NCBI RefSeq assembly: GCF_014164775.1
Contig: NZ_JACJGB010000003.1
Location: 62,001-126,000 of the forward strand
DNA length: 64,000 nt
DNA from: Tessaracoccus sp. MC1679
GTDB lineage: Bacteria; Actinomycetota; Actinomycetes; Propionibacteriales; Propionibacteriaceae
Direction of reading: 5' to 3'
The translations under genes and the position numbers were made by a program. Positions 35,904-45,765 of this stretch are shown here, one piece after another. Every line of letters begins with the position of its first letter. Positions within the stretch are counted from its first letter, which is position 1. The notes under the pieces are model-generated. The model was given only the letters and a program-made list of their open reading frames with translations. It did not search any database and was not told the origin of the DNA.

Positions 35904-36916
35904 ACGGGCAGTTCTTCGACGACTCGAGGTTGGAGGACCCGGGCCTCGAGGCGCATGAGGGTCTCCGTCGGCTGGCGTCGGCCGGGGCGAGGATCCGGCG
36001 CGCGGCCCTGTCGGAACCGGTCGGCCATCTGGAGCGGGCGGACAGGCCCCGCGGCATTCTGGCGCTCGGCACGGAGGCCCGCCTGGTGCGCGCCGTGCTG
36101 GAGGTGGCCTGCCCGGTGCCGTTCATGGCGTGGCCCGGCCCAGGGCTCCCCGCGTGGGTGGGGCCGTTGGACCTCACCGTCGTGCTGGGCGATCACGACA
36201 CCCCCGAATGGGTGCTGCAGTGCGCCGCGGAGGCCATGCGCCGCGGCTCGATGATGATCGTCGCGGCACCGATGGATTCGCGCCTGGCGCAGCTGACCTC
36301 CTCCTCTGCCACCACGCTCATCCCCACCTTGGAGCCTGATTCCCTGGCCGCCGCGGTGGGGGTGTTGTCGCTGCTTGGGGATCTCGGGCTCGGGCCCGCC
36401 GTGCATACCGGCCACGTGGCAGATGCCGCGGACCTGGTGGCGGAGGCGTGCGCTCCCGGCCGGGACCTGTCGGTGAATCCGGGGAAAGAGATGGCGCTGA
36501 ACCTGGCGGACACACTGCCGCTGATCTGGGGCGGCACGGTGCTGGCAGGCCGGGCCTCGCGCAGGATCGCCGAGGCCGTCCGCCGCGCCTCCGGCAGGCC
36601 CGCCCTGGCAGCAGACGCCTCCGAGCTCGACACCCTGCTGCGCGCGGTCAAGCCGAAGGACCCGTTCGCGGATCCCCTCGAGGGCGACGCCGAGGCCCAG
36701 CCGTGCCTGGTCCTGCTCGACGACGACAAGCTGACCGATCGCCTCAGCGACGTGGCCGAACGGCTGGCGGCCCGCGCCGAGTCCGTCGGAGCCCGGGTGG
36801 CACGACTGTCCTCCGGCGACGCGGACCTGGCCCTCAGCGACGTGGAGCGCTACGTCACCCTCCTGCAGCGCGGGCTCTACGGCGCCGCCTACCTTGAGAT
36901 CGGGCTGGCAGACTAA
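35900..36916 (+). CDS. SIS-domain protein, phosphoglucose/phosphomannose isomerase-like
   Basis: A 338-residue protein related to bifunctional phosphoglucose/phosphomannose isomerases, which would feed fructose-6-phosphate into mannose metabolism. The N-terminal SIS fold is recognisable ([19 protein letters not shown] and [13 protein letters not shown]); the C-terminal half resembles the isomerase C-domain ([20 protein letters not shown]). The usual catalytic Glu/His positions cannot be fixed by eye, so activity is plausible but unproven. GTG at 35900 overlaps the Trm112 stop. aroQ begins 4 bases after its stop. Confidence 0.78.
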   Translation: MNGQFFDDSRLEDPGLEAHEGLRRLASAGARIRRAALSEPVGHLERADRPRGILALGTEARLVRAVLEVACPVPFMAWPGPGLPAWVGPLDLTVVLGDHDTPEWVLQCAAEAMRRGSMMIVAAPMDSRLAQLTSSSATTLIPTLEPDSLAAAVGVLSLLGDLGLGPAVHTGHVADAADLVAEACAPGRDLSVNPGKEMALNLADTLPLIWGGTVLAGRASRRIAEAVRRASGRPALAADASELDTLLRAVKPKDPFADPLEGDAEAQPCLVLLDDDKLTDRLSDVAERLAARAESVGARVARLSSGDADLALSDVERYVTLLQRGLYGAAYLEIGLAD

Positions 36917-36920
36917 CGCC

Positions 36921-37367
36921 ATGCGCACGGTCTTCGTCCTCAATGGTCCCAACCTCGGCCGGCTCGGCACCCGGCAGCCGGAGGTCTACGGCGCCACCAC
37001 CCACGCTCAACTGGCAGCCCACCTCGTCGAGTCTGGGCGCGGCATGGGGCTGAACGTAGAGGTGCGCCAGACGGACCATGAGGGCGAGATGATCGCGTGG
37101 TTGCACGAGGCTGCCGACGCCGGTGCCCCCGTCGTGCTCAACGCGGGGGCCTGGACCCACTACTCCTACGCGGTGGCAGACGCGGCCGCCCTGGTGCCCA
37201 GCTACGTCGAGGTCCACATCTCAAACGTCCACGGCCGCGAGGAGTTCCGCCAGCACAGCGTGCTCTCGGCCAAGGCCCAGGGCATCATCATCGGCTGCGG
37301 GGTGGGTGGCTACGACCTCGCACTGGCCCACATCGCCGCGTCGGGGGAGGCCCCGTCGGCCGGGTAG
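36921..37367 (+). CDS. aroQ: 3-dehydroquinate dehydratase, type II
   Basis: Dehydrates 3-dehydroquinate in the shikimate pathway. The 148-residue length is normal for the dodecameric type II enzyme. [20 protein letters not shown] holds the active-site loop with the mobile Arg and Tyr, and [12 protein letters not shown] and [17 protein letters not shown] carry the substrate-binding Asn, the catalytic His and the C-terminal Arg. ATG at 36921 is chosen by alignment to the family start. Its stop codon TAG (37365-37367) forms the first half of the -10 hexamer of ahcY. Confidence 0.93.
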   Translation: MRTVFVLNGPNLGRLGTRQPEVYGATTHAQLAAHLVESGRGMGLNVEVRQTDHEGEMIAWLHEAADAGAPVVLNAGAWTHYSYAVADAAALVPSYVEVHISNVHGREEFRQHSVLSAKAQGIIIGCGVGGYDLALAHIAASGEAPSAG

Positions 37368-37376
37368 AGTGGCGGC

Positions 37377-38774
<1,398 letters not shown>

Positions 38775-38781
38775 GGCAGGC

Positions 38782-39024
38782 TCACTCGCCGGGGTTCATG
38801 GACTGCCAGATCTCCTTGCACTCCGGGCAGACGGGGAACTTCTCGGGGTTCTTCGTCGGCACCCACACCTTGCCGCAGAGCGCCACGACGGGGGTGCCGT
38901 TGACCATGGCGGCCACCAGCTTCTCCTTGGGCACGTAGTGCGAGAAGCGGTCCTGGTCGCCGTCCTCGAACAGCTCAGTGCGCTCCTGAGTGACGGTCTG
39001 TGATCCGGGGGCGAGCTCAGTCAT
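38782..39024 (-). CDS. DUF3039 family protein
   Basis: An 80-residue actinobacterial protein of unknown function. The central HYVPKEKLVAAMVNGTPVVAL and the cysteine-bearing ALCGKVWVP and FPVCPECKEIW make up a small zinc-ribbon-like fold seen throughout this family. ATG at 39024 has TAGCAT (39032-39037) seven bases upstream. The TAG of that hexamer is the edge of an inserted inverted-repeat element, so the insertion rebuilt or preserved this promoter. Confidence 0.88.
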   Translation of the reverse strand: MTELAPGSQTVTQERTELFEDGDQDRFSHYVPKEKLVAAMVNGTPVVALCGKVWVPTKNPEKFPVCPECKEIWQSMNPGE

Positions 39025-39034
39025 GCCCCCTATG

Positions 39035-39200
39035 CTAGTGTCCTGCGCCAGAAGCTCGCTGCGATTGACGGCCCCCCAGCGGCGCCTCGCCGCGTTCTCC
39101 TCACTCGACGAACGACCAAGTGCTACTTCGCTCGTCGGCCTTGCGATCCATCCCCTGGGACACCGCCACCCATCAACGAACTTCTGGCGCAGGACACTAG
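39035..39200. mobile_element. 166-bp MITE-like element with 20-bp perfect terminal inverted repeats
   Basis: CTAGTGTCCTGCGCCAGAAG at 39035-39054 is repeated exactly in inverted orientation at 39181-39200; extended inward, 25 of 27 bases match. The outermost CTAG is itself palindromic, so it may be either the end of the repeat or a 4-bp target duplication. The 126-bp interior has no plausible gene, so the element is non-autonomous and would depend on a transposase elsewhere. No second copy was noticed in the window. The family is not identified. Confidence 0.7.
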
Positions 39201-39216
39201 TCGGCGGAGGTGGGCG

Positions 39217-40581
39217 ATGACCGGGTCTGGACAACGCATGCTCATCGTCGGCATCATGCTGTCGGTCTTCTCGGTGGCCTTCCAGTCCATCGGGCTGGCC
39301 ACCGCGATCCCCACCATCATGGAGTCGTTCAACTCCGCCCACCTGTACCCGTGGGCGTTCACCACCATGATCTCGGGCATGCTGCTGGCCACCATCGTCA
39401 GTGGCCGGGTGGCCGACACGCGCGGTCCGGCGTTGCCGATGTACGCGGGGTTCGCCCTCTTCGCCGTCGGCCTGATCCTCGGCTGGCTCGCGCCGACGGT
39501 GTGGGTGGTGCTGGCGGCCCGCGTGGTGCAGGGCCTCGGGGCGGGGGCACTCAACCTCACGTTGTCGGTGACCGTGGCGCATGGGTTCGAGCCCCGCGAC
39601 CGGCCCCGCGTGATGGCCCTGGTCTCGTTCTGCTGGCTGCTGCCGGCCTTCATCGGCCCCCCGTTCGCGGCGTGGCTGACGCAGTACGACTGGCGCCTGG
39701 TGTTCGCCACCATGCTTCCGCTGGTGGTGGTCGCGTTCCTCATGACCGGACCGGGCCTGCGCAGCGTCCAGGCGCGGTTCCGCGCGGGAGAGGACGCCGT
39801 CGCGCCCATCGCAGTGTGGCCCACGGTGGCGGTCACGCTGGGGCCCTCGTTCATCCTGCTGGCCGGGCAGGACCTCGGCTGGCTGAGCGCGGCCTCAGCC
39901 GTGCTGGGCGTTGCGGCGCTGGTGTGGGGTCTTCCGAGGATCCTCGCGCCCGGGACCCTCGGCGTGGGGCCGGGAATCCCCAGCGTGGTGCTCGCCCGGG
40001 CCATCCAGGCCGGATCCTTCTTCGCCGCCGAGACCATCCTGCTGGTCACCCTCCAGCAGTTGCGCGGGCTCACCCCGTTCGAGGTGGGGTTGGCGCTCAC
40101 CGTCGGCAGCATCGGATGGACCCTCGGCTCCTGGCTGCAGTCCCAGGCGTGGGTGCGCCTGCACCGCGACTCCTACGTCACCTGGGGTGCGGCCTGCTCG
40201 ACGGTGGGCATCGCGGCGATCACCGCCTTCGCCTGGTGGCCGGCCCTCCCGCTATGGGTGGGGCTGGGCGCCTGGATCGTGGGCGGTCTCGGCATGGGCC
40301 TGACCATGCCCAGCTCGGCGGTGGCCGTGATGAGTCTGTCGTCGGCCTTCCAGCAGGGCCGCAACCAGTCCTCGATGCAGGTGGCCGAGTCCGTGGGCAA
40401 CGCGGTGATCACCGCGCTGGCCGGTGGCCTCTACACCGCGCTGCTGATGGTCGAGCCGCCGAAGCTGGCCTACTCGGTGCCGCTGCTGGTCCTCAGCGTC
40501 GCATCGGTGGCTGCCATCGTCGTCAGCAGGCGGATCGGGCGCATCCGCAACGAGTTGCTCGTGGCATCCTTGGACCCATGA
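39217..40581 (+). CDS. Major facilitator superfamily transporter (drug-efflux type)
   Basis: A 454-residue MFS permease with twelve or more membrane helices. SGRVADTRGPALPMYAG is the loop 2-3 motif A region and ARVVQGLGAGALNLTLSV the motif C-like helix of the drug:H+ antiporter 2 group. Likely exports an unknown small molecule by proton exchange. ATG at 39217 follows GGAGGTGGGCG, and that ribosome site begins only a few bases after the right end of the inverted-repeat element. It overlaps the RDD gene as ATGA. Confidence 0.9.
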   Translation: MTGSGQRMLIVGIMLSVFSVAFQSIGLATAIPTIMESFNSAHLYPWAFTTMISGMLLATIVSGRVADTRGPALPMYAGFALFAVGLILGWLAPTVWVVLAARVVQGLGAGALNLTLSVTVAHGFEPRDRPRVMALVSFCWLLPAFIGPPFAAWLTQYDWRLVFATMLPLVVVAFLMTGPGLRSVQARFRAGEDAVAPIAVWPTVAVTLGPSFILLAGQDLGWLSAASAVLGVAALVWGLPRILAPGTLGVGPGIPSVVLARAIQAGSFFAAETILLVTLQQLRGLTPFEVGLALTVGSIGWTLGSWLQSQAWVRLHRDSYVTWGAACSTVGIAAITAFAWWPALPLWVGLGAWIVGGLGMGLTMPSSAVAVMSLSSAFQQGRNQSSMQVAESVGNAVITALAGGLYTALLMVEPPKLAYSVPLLVLSVASVAAIVVSRRIGRIRNELLVASLDP

Positions 40582-41306
40582 CCTACACCCCCCAGCAGCC
40601 GCCCGCAGGATGGTACCCAGACCCGGCCGGCTCCGGAGGCGAGCGCTTCTGGGACGGTATCGCCTGGTCCCAGGCCACGCGGGACCCGCACAGTCCGCCG
40701 CCATCGCATCCGCAGCCCCACCCGCAGCAGTCCTACGGCGCGCAACCGGGCTACGGCGCACAACCGGGCTACGGCACGCCAATGGGGGACACGCGCTACC
40801 AGCAGGAGCGTCCCTACGCGGGCTTCGGGTGGCGCATGCTCGGTTTCATCATCGACTCCATCCTCCTGGGCATCCTCACCCAGATCGTCGCGGGCGCCCT
40901 CGGCCTCAACGCTGCGCTCGAGGTGGCGCTCCTGCGCTGGCAGCGGGACCTCACCGTGTTCGCGGAGAACCCCGTCGGCGATCTGCCGCTCCCCGGCGAC
41001 GACTTCTGGACAGCGATGCTCTACAGCGCCATCCTGGGGGCCGCCCTGATGGCTGCGTACCGGACGGTCCTGTACGGCACACTCAGCGCCACCGTCGGCC
41101 AGTTGGCGCTGGGGCTACGGGTGGTCAAGGCGGGCGCCCCCGCGGACTCCAAGCTGGACTGGGGCACGGCGGCGGTCCGTGGGATCGTCAGCGCCGTCCT
41201 CTACGAGGTGATCTGGGTGATCAACGGACTTTTCGCCGCGTTCACGCGCGAGAAGCAGACGCTCGGTGACATGATCGCCAGAACACACGTCCTCAAGATC
41301 CGCTAA
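40578..41306 (+). CDS. DUF2510/RDD family membrane protein
   Basis: A 242-residue protein: an N-terminal DUF2510 motif (PPAGWYPDPAGSGGERFWDG), a Pro/Gln/Gly/Tyr linker with repeats (YGAQPGYGAQPGYG, encoded by near-identical 18-base units at 40735-40780), then an RDD domain with about three membrane helices (GFGWRMLGFIIDSILLG, then QLALGLRVVKAG). RDD proteins are of mixed or unknown function; some are linked to ion exchange. It is translationally coupled to the MFS gene. Confidence 0.88.
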   Translation: MTYTPQQPPAGWYPDPAGSGGERFWDGIAWSQATRDPHSPPPSHPQPHPQQSYGAQPGYGAQPGYGTPMGDTRYQQERPYAGFGWRMLGFIIDSILLGILTQIVAGALGLNAALEVALLRWQRDLTVFAENPVGDLPLPGDDFWTAMLYSAILGAALMAAYRTVLYGTLSATVGQLALGLRVVKAGAPADSKLDWGTAAVRGIVSAVLYEVIWVINGLFAAFTREKQTLGDMIARTHVLKIR

Positions 41307-41317
41307 GGGCCCTCATC

Positions 41318-43471
41318 ATGAATGACCTCCACCCCGGCCTGACCCAGTTGGCAGAGCGCTTCGGCATCGCCCAGGAGTTCTGGGACTGGAAGGGCCGCCA
41401 CGTGCCCATTCCGGCCGAAACCATCGTGTCCGTGCTCGCCGCCTTCGACGTCGACGCCGGCACGCCAGAGACGGCAGCCGCAGCACTGACCAGGCTCGAG
41501 GACGAGCGCTGGTTGCGCACCGTCCCCGCCTGCACCGTCGTGGAGGAGGGGCGCGGCGTGCACGTGGCGATCCACGTCCCCGCCGGCACCGACGTGCGGG
41601 TTCACGTGCGCCTGGAATCCGGCGAGACGCGGCCGGCGTGGCAGTCGGAGAACTTCGCCCCGGACCGGTGGGTGGACGGGTCGGCGATCGGGGAGGCCAG
41701 CTTCTGGTTGGGGGAGGATCTGCCCACGGGGTATCACCACGTGGTGGCGCAGACCGTCACCGGCGTGCACACGGGCGCACTCATCGTCACGCCCTCGTTC
41801 GTCGGGTTCCCGGCCGCCATGCGCGGCCAGCGCATCTGGGGCTACGGCACGCAGCTGTACTCGGTGACCTCGCGACAGTCGTGGGGAATCGGCGACCTGG
41901 CTGATCTCGCGGACCTCATCACGTGGTCCGGCACCAAACAGTTCGCCGGCTACGTCCTGATCAACCCGCTGCACGCGGCCCAGCCGGTGCCGCCCATGGA
42001 GCCCTCGCCGTATCTGCCGGCCAGCCGCCGCTTCATCAACCCGATCTACATCCGCCCGGAGGCCATCGAGGAGTACGCCACCCTCAAGCGGTCCGTCCGC
42101 ACGCGGATCAAGGCCCTGCGCAGGCAGGCCCAGTCCGCAGCGGAGACCTCCGGTTTCGTGGACCGTGACGCCATCTGGCCGTTGAAGATCGAGGCGCTGC
42201 GGCTCATCCACGAGGCCGGCATGCGCTCCGCGCGCCGCATCGCGTATGAGGACTTCCGTCGCCGCGAAGGCATCGGCCTGCGCAACTTCGCCCTGTGGTC
42301 CTGCCTGTCGGTGAGCCACGGGCAGCTGTGGACCGAGTGGCCCGAGGAACTGCAGCGGCCCTCGTCGCCTGAGGTCGCGGCCTACGCCGAGGCCAACGCG
42401 GCCGAGGTGGACTTCTTCGAGTGGCTGCAGTGGATCGCCCAGACCCAGGTGTCGGCGGCTCAGACCGTGGCCGCTGAGGTGAACATGCCGGTGGGCATCG
42501 TCACCGACCTCGCCGTCGGCGTGCACCGCCAGGGCGCCGAGACGTGGATGATGCCCGACGTCTTCGCCGCCGGGATGAGCGTTGGCGCGCCGCCGGACCA
42601 GTACAACCAGTCGGGCCAGGACTGGGGCCAGCCCCCGTGGCGCCCGGACAAGCTGGAGGAGCTGGCCTACGCGCCGTTCCGTGCGATGGTCTCAGCCGCG
42701 CTGCGGCGCGTCGGCGGGGTCCGGATCGACCACATCATCGGGCTGTTCCGCCTGTGGTGGGTGCCGATGGGCCTTGGCCCCACCAAGGGCACCTACGTCC
42801 GCAACAACCACGAGGCGCTGGTCGGGATCCTCGCGCTGGAGGCGCAACGCGCGCAGGCCCTGATCGTGGGCGAGGACCTCGGCACCGTCGAGCCCTGGGT
42901 GCGTGACTACCTGTCGCGCCGGGGCATCCTCGGCACCTCGGTTCTGTGGTTCGAGGCCGGGATGCAGGGCGAGCCGCTGGATTCCCAGTGGTGGCGCCAG
43001 TACTGCATGGCGTCGGTGACCACCCACGACCTTCCCCCCACGCTTGGCTACCTGGCAGGAGATCACGTTCGGCTGCGGGACGACCTGGGTCTGCTCACCG
43101 AGCCCCTCCAGGAGGAGTTGGAGAACGCCCAGCGCGAGCAGGCCGGCTGGCTGGCCAAGCTCGTCGAGGATGGACTCCTCTCGCCGGATCAGACCGGCGA
43201 CCAGGTTGAGGTGCTGCTGGCGCTGCACAAGTTCCTGCTCCGGACGCCGTCGAAGGTGCTGCTGGCGGGTCTGACCGACGCGGTGGGGGAGCGACAGACC
43301 CAAAACCAGCCTGGCACCATCGACGAGTACCCGAACTGGCGGGTGCCGCTGTCCGACCTGCGCGGCAAGCGGATCTCGCTGGAGGACATCTTCAAGGCGC
43401 AGCTTCCTCGCCGCCTGGCTGCCGTGATGAACGGGCTCGACGAGCAGCCGGAGTCGCGCTGGGAGTGGTGA
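41318..43471 (+). CDS. malQ: 4-alpha-glucanotransferase (amylomaltase)
   Basis: A GH77 enzyme that transfers maltosyl or longer alpha-1,4-glucan segments in maltodextrin and glycogen metabolism. At 717 residues it is the long form with an N-terminal beta extension. GH77 motifs: WGIGDLADLADL, NPLHAAQPVPPMEPSPYLP, the nucleophile region GGVRIDHIIGLFRLWWVP, the acid/base VGEDLGTVEPWV and THDLPPTLGYLAGDH. ATG at 41318 lies 11 bases after the RDD stop, so readthrough from the MFS-RDD unit is likely. It converges with pncB. Confidence 0.96.
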   Translation: MNDLHPGLTQLAERFGIAQEFWDWKGRHVPIPAETIVSVLAAFDVDAGTPETAAAALTRLEDERWLRTVPACTVVEEGRGVHVAIHVPAGTDVRVHVRLESGETRPAWQSENFAPDRWVDGSAIGEASFWLGEDLPTGYHHVVAQTVTGVHTGALIVTPSFVGFPAAMRGQRIWGYGTQLYSVTSRQSWGIGDLADLADLITWSGTKQFAGYVLINPLHAAQPVPPMEPSPYLPASRRFINPIYIRPEAIEEYATLKRSVRTRIKALRRQAQSAAETSGFVDRDAIWPLKIEALRLIHEAGMRSARRIAYEDFRRREGIGLRNFALWSCLSVSHGQLWTEWPEELQRPSSPEVAAYAEANAAEVDFFEWLQWIAQTQVSAAQTVAAEVNMPVGIVTDLAVGVHRQGAETWMMPDVFAAGMSVGAPPDQYNQSGQDWGQPPWRPDKLEELAYAPFRAMVSAALRRVGGVRIDHIIGLFRLWWVPMGLGPTKGTYVRNNHEALVGILALEAQRAQALIVGEDLGTVEPWVRDYLSRRGILGTSVLWFEAGMQGEPLDSQWWRQYCMASVTTHDLPPTLGYLAGDHVRLRDDLGLLTEPLQEELENAQREQAGWLAKLVEDGLLSPDQTGDQVEVLLALHKFLLRTPSKVLLAGLTDAVGERQTQNQPGTIDEYPNWRVPLSDLRGKRISLEDIFKAQLPRRLAAVMNGLDEQPESRWEW

Positions 43472-43511
43472 CCGACCGACTGGTGTGACTCCCGGCGGCA
43501 CCTCGTCGAGG

Positions 43512-44864
43512 TCAGATGTTGTGCACCACCGGCGCCGCCTGATAGGGGTTGGTGGTCTCGTCCCCGGTCTCGTCGAGGATCAGCGTCTCGAGCGCGGGCT
43601 CGCCCTTCGAGATCCGCAGCGCCCCCACCGGGAGCTCCGCCAGGGAGTCCAGATGCCTGCGGCGCGCGTCGTCGAGGGTGGCCCTGTAGACCACCTCGCC
43701 GCCCTGGATCACGGGAACCAGCAGGTCCCGGTCGTCGCCGTCGTTGCGGGGCGGGGTGCCCAGCCCGATCACCTCGGTCTCGGCCCGGCCGTCTGCCCCG
43801 CGGCGGCGCATCGCGAACTTGCGACCGCCCAGCGTGTTCTTGCCCTTGGACTTCTTCGCCACCGCAGTCATGTGCGCGTCCGGCGCGTCGGAGTCGGCGC
43901 GCGCGACCAGCTTGTACACAAATCCGCAGGTGGGATGCCCTGAGCCGGTCACCAGGGCCGTGCCCACGCCGTAGCCGTCGACGGGAGCGCCTTGGAGGGC
44001 CGCGATCTGCCACTCGTCCAGGTCCGAGGTCACCATGATCTTGGTATGGGTGGCGCCGAGATCGTCGAGCAGGTCGCGGGCCTGGCGGGCGACGATGGCC
44101 AGATCCCCGGAGTCCAGCCGGATAGCTCCCAGTCGGCCCTCGGTGAGCTCCACGCCGAGCCGGATCGCGGCGTCGATGTCGTAGGTGTCCACCAGCAGCG
44201 TGGTGGAGTCTCCCAAGGTGGCGAGCTGCGCCCGGAACGCGTCCTCCTCCGTGTCGTGCAGGAGCGTGAACGAGTGGGCCGCGGTCCCGATCGTGGGGAC
44301 CCCGTAGCTGCGGCCGGCCTCAAGGTTCGAGGTGGAGGCGAAGCCCGCCACATAGGCGGCGCGGGCCGCGGCGACGGCGGACCACTCCTGCGTGCGACGG
44401 GACCCCATCTCGGCGCACGGCCTGGTGCCGGCCATCGACGTCATGCGCGAGGCGGCCGCGGCGATCGCCGAATCGTGGTTGTAGATCGCCAGCAGTACCG
44501 TCTCCAGCAGGCACGCCTCCGCGAAGGTGCCCTCGACGGAGAGCACGGGCGAGCCGGGGAAGTAGACCTCGCCCTCCGGATAGCCCCAGATATCGCCGTT
44601 GAAGCGGTAGTTGGCCAACCACTCGGCCAGGTTGTCCTGAATGATGCCGCGATCAAGGAGCCAGCTCAGCTCCGCCTCGTCGAACCGGAACCGCTCGATG
44701 GCCTCGACGGCGCGGCCCAGCCCTGCCGCCACACCGTAGCGGCGGCCCTCCGGGAGCCTGCGGGTGAACAGGTCGAAGAGGCTGCGCCGATCGGCGGTGC
44801 CGGCGTTCATCGCGGCCTGCACCATGGTGAGCTCGTAGTGATCGGTGAGCAGCGCGGTGGTCAT
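43512..44864 (-). CDS. pncB: Nicotinate phosphoribosyltransferase
   Basis: Makes nicotinate mononucleotide in NAD salvage. The 450-residue protein contains LLTDHYELTMVQAAM at the start, GTAAHSFTLLHDTEEDAFRA with the phosphorylated His, RLDSGDLAIVARQARDLLD for PRPP binding, and a GYGVGTALVTGSG motif. The ATG at 44864 is preferred over GTG at 44873 because TAGGGT (44872-44877) lies 7 bases upstream of it. That hexamer overlaps the -10 of clpS on the opposite strand. Confidence 0.95.
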   Translation of the reverse strand: MTTALLTDHYELTMVQAAMNAGTADRRSLFDLFTRRLPEGRRYGVAAGLGRAVEAIERFRFDEAELSWLLDRGIIQDNLAEWLANYRFNGDIWGYPEGEVYFPGSPVLSVEGTFAEACLLETVLLAIYNHDSAIAAAASRMTSMAGTRPCAEMGSRRTQEWSAVAAARAAYVAGFASTSNLEAGRSYGVPTIGTAAHSFTLLHDTEEDAFRAQLATLGDSTTLLVDTYDIDAAIRLGVELTEGRLGAIRLDSGDLAIVARQARDLLDDLGATHTKIMVTSDLDEWQIAALQGAPVDGYGVGTALVTGSGHPTCGFVYKLVARADSDAPDAHMTAVAKKSKGKNTLGGRKFAMRRRGADGRAETEVIGLGTPPRNDGDDRDLLVPVIQGGEVVYRATLDDARRRHLDSLAELPVGALRISKGEPALETLILDETGDETTNPYQAAPVVHNI

Positions 44865-44887
44865 GAACGGCACCCTATCCTGGGGCC
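44865..44887. promoter_or_regulatory. Overlapping divergent -10 elements between pncB and clpS
   Basis: The two start codons are 23 bases apart. The minus-strand TAGGGT (44872-44877) is 7 bases from the pncB ATG, and the plus-strand TATCCT (44876-44881) is 6 bases from the clpS ATG; they share two base pairs. Both messages would be leaderless, and RNA polymerase could occupy only one promoter at a time. The -35 regions fall inside the opposite coding sequences. Confidence 0.55.
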
Positions 44888-45181
44888 ATGAGCAGTGCAG
44901 GCGATGGCGGAGTCGAGATCCTCGAGGCGCCCGCGGAGACCCCGTTGACGGTGGGCCAGTGGGTCACCATCGTGTGGGATGACCCCGTGAACCTGATGAG
45001 CTACGTCACCTACGTGTTCCAGGAGTACTTCAAGTATCCGCTGGACAAGGCGGAGAAGCTCATGCTGCAGGTGCACAACGAGGGGAAGGCGGTGGTCTCC
45101 ACAGGCAACCGCGAATCCATGGAGCGAGACGTGCTGGCGATGCAGGGCTACAACCTGTGGGCCTCGATGGAGCAGTCATGA
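44888..45181 (+). CDS. clpS: ATP-dependent Clp protease adaptor ClpS
   Basis: Delivers N-degron substrates to ClpAP/ClpCP. The 97-residue protein has the conserved core [20 protein letters not shown], where Asp-Asp and the following residues line the N-degron pocket, and the basic/amphipathic helix [18 protein letters not shown] that docks to the Clp ATPase. ATG at 44888 has TATCCT six bases upstream. Its stop overlaps the next ATG (ATGA), coupling it to the DUF2017 gene as in other actinobacteria. Confidence 0.96.
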   Translation: MSSAGDGGVEILEAPAETPLTVGQWVTIVWDDPVNLMSYVTYVFQEYFKYPLDKAEKLMLQVHNEGKAVVSTGNRESMERDVLAMQGYNLWASMEQS

Positions 45182-45765
45182 CACTGGAACCCGACGACAT
45201 CGTCTGGGCGTTCGACGGCAACGACGGCCGGGCCGACGGCCTTCGCTCGATGATCGAGCTGTACGTCGCCCAGGTTGTCACGTTGCTGCCCACCGAGAGC
45301 GACGACCCGTTCGAGCAGATCGTCTCCGACCTCTCCGACGACCCCACCAACCGGATGCTCGGCAATCCGCGGCTGGTGCGCCTGTTCCCGCCGGCGCTGC
45401 CGGACGCCAAGAGCGCCGACGACTTCTGGCGCGACTCGATCCACAGCCAGGCCCGTGCCCGGGTGGCCGCCGCCCGCGCCGTCGCCCAGGACCTCCAGGG
45501 TTGGGAAGGCCATGTGCCCGTGGCGTTGGGCCGCGTCGACGACTGGGCGAAGGTGCTCGGCGCGCTGCGCCTCTTCTGGTACACCGAGCTGGCCGGCCCG
45601 GAGCGTCTGGCGGAGCCGGACGACGCCGCCGTCGAGTCCGGAGGTCTGCACGACCTCATCGAGTGGCTGGGATTCCTCCTGGACGACCTGATGGAATCGC
45701 GCACCACATGCCTGCGGCTGGGCGTCAGCCTGGACCCGATGGACTTCGAGGTGGACGATGACTAG
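45178..45765 (+). CDS. DUF2017 family protein
   Basis: A 195-residue, mostly helical protein of unknown function, nearly always encoded directly after clpS in actinobacteria. Visible family features: [33 protein letters not shown] and the C-terminal [21 protein letters not shown]. The fixed pairing suggests a link with ClpS-dependent proteolysis, which is an inference. ATG at 45178 overlaps the clpS stop; its own stop overlaps murI by 8 bases. Confidence 0.9.
   Translation: MTLEPDDIVWAFDGNDGRADGLRSMIELYVAQVVTLLPTESDDPFEQIVSDLSDDPTNRMLGNPRLVRLFPPALPDAKSADDFWRDSIHSQARARVAAARAVAQDLQGWEGHVPVALGRVDDWAKVLGALRLFWYTELAGPERLAEPDDAAVESGGLHDLIEWLGFLLDDLMESRTTCLRLGVSLDPMDFEVDDD

Noticed and set aside
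37368-37376. A SAH or SAM riboswitch for ahcY
   Set aside because: Only 9 bases separate aroQ from ahcY, and ahcY appears to be leaderless.
39035-39200. The 20-bp inverted repeat read as a transcription terminator
   Set aside because: The arms are 126 bases apart, far too distant for a terminator hairpin, and the flanking genes are transcribed away from it.
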